In this document: piece after piece, positions 44,601-56,600 of the stretch | How the letters are laid out: each line of letters starts with the position of its first letter | How positions within the stretch are numbered: position 1 is the first letter of the stretch | DNA from: Pseudoips prasinana | Lineage: Eukaryota; Arthropoda; Insecta; Lepidoptera; Nolidae | Length of the DNA stretch: 64,000 nt | Assembly: GCA_951640165.1 (NCBI GenBank) | Contig: OX621238.1 | Span: 31,334,001-31,398,000, forward strand | Reading direction: 5' to 3' | The notes under the pieces: model-generated | The model's input: the letters and a program-made list of their open reading frames with translations, nothing else | Told to the model about the DNA's origin: nothing | Databases searched by the model: none | Program-made: the position numbers and the translations under genes

Positions 44601-47600
44601 AACTTTACTCGACCTAAGCAAGTCATTATCAAGATCACAAAACTCAGGGCTTACTTATTTATTTAGCCAGTTTATTTCCGAACTTTCTTATTTAATATAT
44701 AACATATACCAATAAAGTCTTATAGAAAACAAGTTTTGATAATTAATTAAATCATTCAATTCCTTACTTTTTTCTTTGTTTTCTTTTTTAAGAAAGACAA
44801 CGCCTGCATTAGGGACTTTAATCCCAAGTGACATCCCAAATTCTCAAACATTGTAATAAATATTGAGACAGAATATCGATATATAAATAAATCTTGTTTT
44901 CTTGAAAAATACGGGATTAATAAATTAAAAAGCGTTCGTTCAACTTGACATGGGACTGGGCATGGAAATAGCCATATCCACGCCAAGGTTATTCATTCTA
45001 TATTTTTACTTTTTCTACTAATAACTCTAACTATGGGATAATTTCTTAATCTTTAATAAAAAGTGCATAATTAGTTATTATATAGATATTGCACTGACTG
45101 GAGCTATTGAAATTACTTTACTTTATCTAATAAAGTTTGCCTAATGTGAAAACAGCTCCATTTCCCCAGAAGCTCCTCCATAGATATTCGATTCCTTACG
45201 TTTATTAAATCCTAAAGTACCTTGACAATACAAAAGGGTCCTCAAAAAATATTCTACCTGTTTCTCTTGTAGTACTTTACTTTGCTTTGGGAGATACCCT
45301 AGCACATAATAACTCTCAACTGAGAGATTTGGCGATATGCTACTTAATAATATATCGTAGGACATTATTTACACACGGCCATCTGATCCCAAACTAAGCA
45401 GAGCTTGTACTATGGAAATCAGATAACTGATATAGGTTCTGCATATCTAATCTATCTAAGTAATGGAATCAGGTTACTTTGCGGAAATCCATAACAATCA
45501 AAATACAAAATCAATATGCTGCTAACTCGTCGATGAGACATGCATTTTGAGTATTCGAGCACTCAACAAGTTAGCAGCCCTTGAGACTGGTCCGTGGAGG
45601 ACTGAAACACGTGTTGGGTGTCGTACTGGCGAATGTAATTTGCTTTTTATATTGTCCTTCTTGCATGTACATATTTTTGCGGGAGGGCGGTGCAAATTGC
45701 ATCCCGGCATGATTAAACAGACAATTAGCGGAATTAACATTACATATTGATTTGGATTTTGACATATAATACTACTTTTTTTTGTAAATAGATACTTATA
45801 TAGATAATTACACCTAGACACAGGACCAACAGACATGTTCATGCTTACAAATATCTGTCCTGGGGCACTACCGGCTAAGTCGCCGAACATAGATTTCTTA
45901 AATGGCGTTCAAATAAATAAATTTTAAAAATGACTTAATCAATCGTTAAATCGGCTTCCATGACTACATGTGACGTCATAAATGGTCCGGAATAAATTGT
46001 CAACGTTGAAGCCGATTTAACGATTGACTAAGTATTTTTTAACGTTTATTTATTTGAACGCCATTCACGAAAACGATGTTCGGCGACTTAGCCAGTAGAG
46101 CCCCTGGTGGGAAATTAGACACGCGAATATCCGCGTGAAAGGCAAGCATTTACCAACCACGCCAACTGGCCCGTCGAACTTTATTAGTTAACTAGCTGTG
46201 CCCCGCGGTGTTACCCGCGTTAAATTTCATAAATTTTCTTTGCTATAAACCTCACGGAGCCCGAGACCTTTCCAACGAATGCAAAACCGTGGAAATCGGT
46301 TCGTGCGTTCTGGAGTTATAGCGTCAGGAAGGTAAACCCGACTTATTTTTATTTATTAGTTAATTTATATCTTTTTTTAACAGCCAGCACAACTGGCAAT
46401 ACTATGGATTCTGCTAGTAACAATCGTGGCTGGCAACGCGACAGTCGTGTTGGCGCTACTGCTAACAAAGTCCAGGAAGAGCCGGATGAACTTCTTTATT
46501 ATGCAGTTGGCAATAGCTGGTAAGTATTTGATACTTTCTAATGGGAATAAATAGCACTCATAGCTATATGCCGATCCGTAAGTGATCGGCGAGGTTAAGC
46601 AACTGGGCTCGCGGTCAGTCCATAGATGGGTGACCGCCAAAGTGTTTTAATTTATGGGTGTCTCTGTGGTCCGGAGGGCAAGGCAAGCTGTCGGTTCCGG
46701 TTGTAGTCATTAGACAACAGTCGTTAAGTCATGTCAGAGGCGTACTGGACGGCTTGAACAACTCTGACACAAGGGTAAGCACTGCCCATACGATAGTAAT
46801 GCTAATAAATCCCTAACAAACATAATATTCGGCGTATTCTATTCAATTGAAATCCCTATTTACAATTGTACAGAAAGTTGAAAATCTATAATAGAAATTT
46901 GACAGATTTGGGTATCTGGATGTGCTGGTGTCTGTACTTCTAAAATATTGTGATTTTCAAAATGCACCAGGTATCAATACATTCTTTGCAATAACTAAAA
47001 TAAGTCTCTGGCAAGAGTGTTTTAGATACCATAGTTTCACTTTCAGTTATTTTAGAATAATTGATGTTAGCTGTATACTTTTTGTTTACATCACACTCTT
47101 TCTAATTAAACCTATTGTCTATAGATGGCTCACCGCCAAGTGGTTTAACTTCGGAGCGTCTCCGTACTTTGGAGGGCACGTTATGCTGTAGTCCCCAATT
47201 GTATTCGTTAGACAGTCGTCTGACTAACACTACCCATACGATATAGTAAAATTTAACTAATATAACTGCATGTGCGGCTCAGCGGCTAAGACAGTCGCCT
47301 CGCTGCTTCGTGTCGCGGGTTCGAATCCCGCGCCGGGCAACTGTTTGTGTGATCCATAAATAGTTGTTCTGAGTCTGGATGTAATTTGTGTCCGTCTATT
47401 ATATGTTTGTAAAGTACCCCGCGACACAGGGATTAAATTCCCAAGTGCGGGCGTTGCCTTTAAAAAAAATACGAGAATGTCAGAGACTCCAGAATGTCAA
47501 TGGAATTAATATACATAGTTGTACTAATTTCACGTTTAAGAAACCTAACAATATTGTTATTACAATAGGTGCAATAGCTTACTGTGCCTCATGATCAGAA

Positions 47601-50600
47601 GATAATTAGTTTCCCTTAACACATGGTCTACCTCGATAATGAAATAGAATACCGTAACTAGCGATAATATTCTTGTTATGTTTGTTTCAGATCTTTTAGT
47701 GGGATTAATTAGCGTGTTGCCAGACTTAATACAACGAATAACTATCACTTGGCTTGCAGGGTCTATAACTTGTAAAATGATGAAATATTTGCAGGTAAGT
47801 CGCATTACACTTTTTACTTATTTATAAAAACTTTCCTGTGTGTTATTCATATTGTAATAATGTATAAGTAAGTACGTAAATATTTATTGTATACAAAACA
47901 AATAACGTACAAAGATCTAAATATTTAATATTAAAAGTGTTTAACAAGATTGTACAAATGGCCTTATCGGTAGGTGCAATCTCTTCCAGGCAACCGTTGA
48001 ATGGACCAGGATTGAAGAAAAGACAATTGGGTGTTTCTTGGCATATTCAGGGAAAAGATGTTTTTGTACCATGTGTACTTTTAGAAATATATCAATAATC
48101 AAACAATAATTTATTTTCTAGAATATGTTGTTCTTTTTTTTTATTGACTTTAAAAAATAATACAGGTTTTTGCACTTTATGTATTCTGCCAAACTGCAGT
48201 ACAGTTTGTCGGCAGTATTTTCGCGGGATCACAACTTAATTTCTAATAACTAAATAGGTAACAATTACTACTATATAAATAAAATACAGCTTCATCATCA
48301 AACGCGACCACAGCTTGTCGCGGAGAGCAAGTAACTTAACTTGATAACAACGACAAACCGCGGTCGCACCCGTTGGTTTGTTTACGGACACAGTGATAGA
48401 TATTGTTTCACAAGCACCTATTTTAATACACTTTTAGACACATTTTCAGTTGTTATATCACTTGGTAATTCATTAAGTAATGTGGGAATTAGCCACTGTC
48501 TAGTCCGTTGTCCATAGAAGTTATAGATTTTTTCCAATAATTTTTTTCCAAATTTTCAATAATTTTTTGTCTATATTTTGCTTTCCGGGCTGGTTGGTTA
48601 TGGACTTTAATAATTTTGTATTCATTACATTTTCATTTGGTTACAATAACAGGTGGGAATACATATATAAATTTCAATATATTCTGCCGCTTAGGGCTTG
48701 CAAAATTGGTACCGTTACAATAAATAATTGCATATATTTAAAGTTAGTCTCTATTGCGTACATTGCATCAATGTTTACCGGATACTGCGTCTCTCATTTA
48801 GAAGGTTCTGTCTTACTTTGGTTGACTGGAAGGAATTATAACTTGGAATGAAGCCGCCCATTGTATACTTCTAACGTTTTATGAAAAATTAAATTCATTC
48901 TCAGCTTATATGTTTAAGCAGTGGTTAAAAGATGAGAAGTTTATTGACGTCTGGTGTGTTAGCGAGGAACGACACAGGACCACAAATTGTCTTGAAGGGT
49001 GGCATAATCGGATTAATAAAAAAATCCGAGGAAACTGCAATTTAATGACAGTTTTAAATTCTTTCAAATGTGATTCTGATTTAAACATTGTAAAAAAGAA
49101 ATATTTCAATGAAAAAAGGAGCGAAAATTCAATTAACCGAGATTTATGGATTTTGTACGTTGTAGGTCAAGTCAAAAATGGAAAGATTACTGTAGGTCAC
49201 TCCTTAGAAATGTTAAGGTAATTTTATATTCGACAAAAAAATCTTTAATCTATAAATCATTGATTTGGAGACAGAAATAATTTTATTATTATTGTTAATT
49301 ATAATGTTGATTCTGTGATATTTTCATTACTCAATTATTAATGAGGGAAAAGAAATACCGAAGAAATGGTAAGGTGAGGGACAGTTTAGAAATATTAAAT
49401 TTACATTCAACACATTTTTTTTACATTTTATGTAAATGTATCATTAATGATGTGAATTTTTTTTATAAGTATATTGATTATTCAATAATTATGTTGATTC
49501 TGTGATATTTTAATTAGGTGTTTCAAATATTAAACTCTGATTTGACACATACGTTCTTTTTATTATAAAGGGGAGAGGGAATCCTATCTACTTCGCAATT
49601 CGGGTTATGATAGGAACGACACGTCGGGACAGGTTAGGACTAGGGTTACGTTCGAAATAAAAACTAATTATTTTTTTCATATTCCTAACCTAACCCACGA
49701 CCGGGTCAGGATTTCGGGTCAGGTTCGGAATAATCGCTATTAATTGTTATTCATATATATTGACATATCCTTACCTGTATCTGTATGAGGCTATTATGTT
49801 TGTCAGGAATAACCAAGGTCTTTTGAGTCCCTAAAAAGTAAGAGACTAAGGAATCAGTTATGCATACCTCCGCATAGAAAAGTCTCTACGATGCAATGGA
49901 AGCGTTTTCTGTATGGCCCCCAGGATATACAATAAATTACCTCACAACCTGGCAGATTTAAAGTGCAATATTGAATTTAAGAAAAGGCTGTCTGAATACC
50001 TTTTAAGTAAAGCTTTTTACACAAGCAAGGAATACTTTGACGATAAATTAGGTTAAGCAAACATATTGTGTAACTACTCAATAAATTTAAAGACTACGAT
50101 ATTAACATTCAGTTTGTTAATAAATTAAAATTGAGTATTATGTGTAAGACATTTGCACGCTGAAAGGCTAATATGGAACCGTATTTATAATTAGAAATAA
50201 GAACAATGTAAGACCCATATTTCTGCAAATAAAATAATTTGAATTCCTTTTAGTGTGCATTAAATAGTTTATGTATCTATCTACCTTACTTAATAATTTT
50301 CTCATCTAGTGGTGTACATATGAAATATTTTATTCTTTTTAGGGCGTGGTCACTTATTCCTCTACTTATGTCCTCGTGGCGCTTAGTGTGGACCGATGTG
50401 ATGCCATCACTCATCCTATGAATTTCACTGGAAGCTGTAAGTATCCACTTGAATATGGAGATCTTTATGTCTGTTATGAACATGGTTCACCTATCTAGTT
50501 AGTGGTTAGTGACGTTAAGTAAAAGGAAGTTAAATTTAGGAATAATTAACGATGTCTGTGTTAATGAAATTTAAATGTTGCTTTGCAAGTTAATTAAGTA

Positions 50601-53600
50601 ATTCGTAATTAATGCATGTTTTGTTCTCAGTTCCATCCATCGTATTCTCATAGAAGATACGAAATCGAAATCAATTTGGAAACAAGCACTATAGTATATC
50701 AGTTATCTGGTTTCCAAAGTACAAGTTCTGCTTAGTTTGAGATCAGATGGCCGTGTGTAAATAATGTCCCAGGATATTATTATTATTATTATCTAGAAAG
50801 GCTATAGACAAAACAGTTACAATAATGAAAATGCGCCTGATTCCATGCAATACCAACCAAATTGATTCTAATATCATTGCATTCATCATCATAATATCAG
50901 GGCATCTTTAGTTGGTACAAACTATATGCCTTTTGTACTGGAACTTGGTTCTTTTAGTTAGATGCTTTCAATCCTAGTACTGTAACAAGTCCCACTCAGA
51001 TTTTTCCCGAGGCAAATAAAACTTTCAGAACCTTTTTAAGCTCCTAACTTTGGCATTTCTTTATCCAATAAACAATTTTCCATTAAGTAGTTCTTTGAAA
51101 TAAACATGGATGAGACAAAATAAGGAGAATAAATATCTTTTGAGAGAACTTTTTTTTATTATGATGGTTAAACCGATAAAACTTCGAGAGAGTATTAACT
51201 CTTCGAAAACCTCGAGATGAACAAAGACTTTACTTACATATTGACTGGCTTTGGTGTTGTCTATCTCAGGCTCAAATAGATTTCGGCCCATGATAAGCCA
51301 CCTAAACTCCAAGTCACAAATGCGCTCTATAAATAGAACCAATTGTTCTATCTAATCATGTCTCATATAGTTAAATTTGAATTAAATTTTAACAGAAACT
51401 GTACCGAGATCAAATCATAGTATATACGAAATCGAGTTATATATGCACATTTATCAATAGCGTTATTATAGTTCGATTAAAAAAAAACAAAAAAATTGTG
51501 ACAGTTAACACAATGTCATCTGATCTCAAACTGAGCAGAGCCTCTTGTCAGCCTATGGCAACCAGACATTTAATAAACATGCTTATATATTTTTAAATAC
51601 ATAGATATTATAGGTGGATTGCATCCAGAGACAGAACAAATCATCGTGCTCATCACACCAGGATTTGTCCTGGGTAAGGATCGAACCCACGACCTCTGTC
51701 TTAGCAGCCAGGGTCATTAACCACTAGACCAGCAGGCCAGTCAATTCAGTATACATGGTAATTAGATAAAGTATACATGGTTTATGTTCAAAAGAATTGA
51801 AAGGCATTGTTAATACTGAGACTAAAGAATTCAAAAATCTACTAAATTTAAGAAATAGGAGAGTACAAAATTCTCTCTTATTTCCTTGACCAAAAATAAA
51901 CTCTCTCTATAATATTGGCAGTAACCAAACAAAAAACGTAAGCTGTGCCTCACCAATTTTGGCCTTTATTTGAATCCCCAGATCAGTATATCATTTATCT
52001 GGTTTCCACAATATAAGCTCTGCTTATTTTTCACACACGAACAAGATGTGCATAATGTCCCAGGATCTTATATTATATTATAGCAAATTATCAAATCTAT
52101 TTTTTTCATAAAATTAGTTCAAGTTTACATAGTTTAGAAGTGAGCAAATTAAGAAAGCTGTCGGGGATAATCAACGGTCGGGAATAACTTGCCCCAGTGG
52201 CTAAGATGTGTTTAGCCAAACTGGACTTTAACTATATGAGAATAGGAGCCAATCTACTCATCTCGGTGATCTACCAACGCTCTTAACGCACATCACACAT
52301 GGCTTCGTGTATCGGACTCCATGATCATTAGCTTGCATTCGTATCAATAAAACTTTGCTGTGTTCCCATTTCTCAATCGGATCAGTAGCTTTGCGTAATG
52401 TAGAGAGATAGTTGCACAAAATGTTCCTATAAACCGACCTTTTCATGCATCTACCCGTCAGTAACCACCCTGAGATGAGGTTCATACCCTGAAACATGTA
52501 TCACATAGTTTGTAGTTTTAGTATGCTAAACGTATTCAGAAACGTAATCAGTGAAAGCCTCCGAGGCTTACTGAAACATGTTAATAAAACAACTCCATCT
52601 TACTGCGATTGCCAAAACGTCCACCAAGCGTGGTGATTTTGGCATTTCCCCCCAAGATGATTCTTGAGAGAGGCTTATCCAGCGGTGGACTTCTTTCTGC
52701 TGTAATGATGATGTGCGTTTTTGAAGAGAATTTATTGAATTTTGAGTCATTGTAGAATTACTAATTTCTTAATAGATATGAAATACAAATACACTTTGTA
52801 AGAAAAAATTGAGTGAAAATTATTCTAAAATCCCCACTAAGCTAGAAGTCCAAGTACTTTAGTTTACTTTAACTTAATCTTATAAAGTTGATAAAGCCCT
52901 GGCTACATCGGTGCATATTTAGCAAACTTTGGTCATAACCAAGAAATTGTTCAGCGTAATATTGTTAGCGACACTTTATTATGGCTATATTGTTTGCAAG
53001 CACTGAATTGTTTTTATGAAGTGAAATAAAATACAATGCTTAGTTAGAAGTAAAAACAAAATGAGTTACAATTCTAAACGAACTTAAATATTAACTTAGT
53101 CATTCATATTTAATTTTATAAAGGTTACTCTTCTTCTTCTTAGCGTTTCAATGGCAAACTCGTTAATTGTGGTCCAGAACAGGGCCACACTGATTGCCCT
53201 GCTTGTGGCATTTCTAAGATCCTGCCATGAACATGTGGCAGGGCAGGCTGGGCAAGCTGTTAGATGGGCAATGGGTTGGACTGATGCTCCGCAAATACAG
53301 TCCATTTTGGGGTTGCTTGACAGTCCCCACCTAAACATGTTTTCTTTGCTTCGGCCCACCTGAGTCCGGAGTCTGTTTAGGGACTTCCAGATCGGCCACG
53401 GTAATTGATTAATATAAAGTTTACTGTAAAATACCTATATATTTTTTATGGACTACGAATGAAACCCCGTATTACCGAAGACTTTATATCATCCAGATTC
53501 AGATCAACAGTTTACGGATTCAAACACAATTAATTGTCCAAAACGGGGTTTGAACCCAAAATAGGAGTGCGCCGCAGTAGTGGTCGCCTCACTACTAAAT

Positions 53601-56600
53601 TGGCGCAATCGTGTTTTGCGTTCGGACCCCACACATGACAATAATTTGATATGACTGTGGGGTGGAGAAGTAGACCTACTACTAGGTATATGTACTACTA
53701 CGATTATGGTAATTATCTACCTACAAATGATGTACACGCCTCCATTGTGGAAATCTTTTGGGGTCCGTTGCTTGCTTATCGTATGGGTAGTGGTTACCCT
53801 AGTGTCAGAGTTGCTCAAGCCGCCCAGTAGGCCTCTGACATGGCTAAACGACTGTTGTCTAATGACTACAACCAGGACCGAGAGAAGACGCTCAGAAATT
53901 AAACCACTTTGGCGGTCACCCATCTATGGAATGACCGCAAGCCTAGTTGCTTAACAGGTGAAAGCATCTAGCTATGAGCTAGCTGTCCAGCAGAGAACGT
54001 CATTTGGCTGAATAATGATGACAATGAAAAGAATAAGGCATACATAGAATAGAACTGTGTTACTTAAACTACTTGTTCAGTGCTCATAATGGGTCAACGG
54101 TTCTAAGTTCTTTCCCTCAGTATCTGGTACCATAACTAGAGTGACATAACTATAGATGTCGGAATATATTAGAGAGGTAGGACACAGCGTTCATTCGCTC
54201 AAATAGCAGCCCGACTGGGGAAGTACCTCCACCTTACAGATGACATGCCTTAATAATAACATTAATAACTTTAATGTTGTATTTCTGCGTGTGAGTAAGG
54301 TCGCCCAATCTCATTAGGGTGGGGTGAAGGGTCAGCAACAATTGTTTGTTGACTCTTAAAGGCCGGCAAAGCGCCCGCGACTCCTCCGGTGTTGCGAGTG
54401 TCCATGGGCGGCAGTGATCACTTACCATCAGGTGACCCACTTTCTCGTTTGTCACTCTCTGCTAAGTAAAAAAAAAAATGCAGTGATATTAAACATAATT
54501 TAACTGGTATTGGATAGAATTGAGACCAGTACCTGAAACAAACGAATGTATTAAATTTCATTTGTGTATGACTCGCTTGTACGTCCACGAAATGAATTTA
54601 CGGATTTAAATTCTCGGACATTAATTTCCGAGAATTTAAATTCAAATTTTTCAGTGAAATAGTGAACTGTTCGCTAGTATTTAGTCATCAAAGCGTGGAA
54701 AACTCACTCTATACGCTATACTCGCACTATTCCATATTGTGTACCAGTATATAGGGAATCCAGAAATATAATTCAAAATTCTAAAAACTTCGATGTTTAA
54801 TACCATTTTTTTCTTTTTTATCTTTTTACATTAAAGTAGTGTAATAAATATTGCAACCAAGTAATGTAATAAATATTACTAATAAATAACATAAATCCTG
54901 TACATTCATATGGATAAAATCTGTGCGACTTACTGGAACCTAAAAGTGTTATTCGTTTCCATACCTATTTTCGTCGCCCTAAAAATTATACAGCCTTTTT
55001 AGGGTGAGGAAAATAGGAAATTAATAAAGCATCATCTGTTTCTACAATAGTGCACTACAAAACATAGTATGTAATTACTTTACGATTTAATTGACAAGAA
55101 AACTGTTTAAATCCACACTAATATTATAAATGCGAAAGATTGAGAGTGTGTATGTTTGTTACTTCTTCACGATTAAACGGTTGCAGCGATTTTAATAAAA
55201 CTAAATATGAAGTTAGCTGACATCCCGGATTAACAAATAGGCTATAATTTGTAAAGTTTAACGTGGGTAAAACCGCGGGGCACATCTAGTTGACTAAAGA
55301 CACGAGAAATGTGATATTACTGCACAGGTTTGCAGAATTGTTAAGTGTGCTTATTTTTACATAAAAATTTAAGTTAATAAATATGTATGTTTTATGTATG
55401 TTATTTTAAATAAAAATCATTACTATTTAATTTTTTTTTTTTTGAACTTAAAGCAAACATTGTAATTTATTATCATATTTTATAATTCTCTTTGATTATT
55501 AAAATTATAACGTTAATAATAATAATAATATCGAGGGACAATGTCACACAGATCATCCTAGACCCAAACTAAGCAAAGCTTGTACTATGGGTACCAGGCG
55601 ACGATATACATACTTATATAGATAGATAAATACTTATTAAATACATAGAAAACATCCATGACTCAGAAACAAATATTCGTGCTCATCACACAAATATTTG
55701 CACTTACCGAGATTCGAACCCAGGACCACCAGCTTCGTAGGCAGGAGCACTACCAACTAGGCTACGGTGACCGTCAACGTATTCATAGTAAATTAATTCA
55801 CAGCGAAATAATTTACTGGGCGCCTTATTTGAGTAGACAGTAGAACCGCTTTGCCGAGATTGCTTAGTGTCCAGAGACGCCTGAAATACCAAACAATACC
55901 GATGTCACCAACATCGAGGTTGACGATTCTCTGATTTCTACTAAAATTTAACTGATTTTAGTGATCAAAAGACAAAGGGCGTGGGATACTTAGCAAACAT
56001 ATAATTGATTCGACTGCACATGTGACGCAGCGGCTAAGACAGTCGCCTCGCCGCTTTGTACCGCGGGTCTGAGTCCCGCGCCGGACAACTATTTGTATGA
56101 CCCATAAATAGCTGTTCTGAGTCTGGGTGTAATTTGTGTCCGTCTATTATATGTTTGTAAAGTACCCCGCGACACAGGGTCCATACGATTCCCTAGGGCG
56201 GGCGTTGTCTTTTGAAAAATAAAAAAAGATGGACACAAAGTATACCCAGACTCAGAACAAGTATATTATGGGTTACGCAAATAGTAGTCCTGTTCAAGAA
56301 TCGAACCCGGGACATGAAGTGGCGAGGCGATGGTTTTAACCGCTGCTCAACACGTGGAGGCAAATAATGGAATGTTTCCTTTGAGTAAGATTTGTATCTC
56401 CAGTATTTTAAGTATTTTTTCTCAACGTGTGGTTTAAAAATTCCATCCTTTATAAAGGGCAACTCTGGAACATAAATTTAAGCAAAAATTATATTAGCTA
56501 GCGGAAATAACCAGATAATTGTATAAAACAATACTTTGACAGATTCTTTGTTTCAGGGCGACGAGCTCGTGCGTTAATTCTGGGAGCATGGCTAGTCAGC

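Noticed and set aside
46563..46640. Possible 5S rRNA gene
   Set aside because: Only the middle part of 5S is present, and the same non-5S body follows in other copies, so it is a SINE.
47268..47345. Possible tRNA gene
   Set aside because: A and B boxes are present but the acceptor stem does not close, and the sequence continues into a SINE body with an A-rich tail.
49560..49740. GGTTAGG-like words as possible interstitial telomere repeat (TTAGG)n
   Set aside because: Only isolated words, no tandem run of TTAGG.
52258..52497. 79-codon minus ORF with a C-x2-C motif ([12 protein letters not shown]), perhaps a zinc-binding domain
   Set aside because: One weak motif only, next to an RTE tail; could be a retroelement scrap but I cannot support a family.
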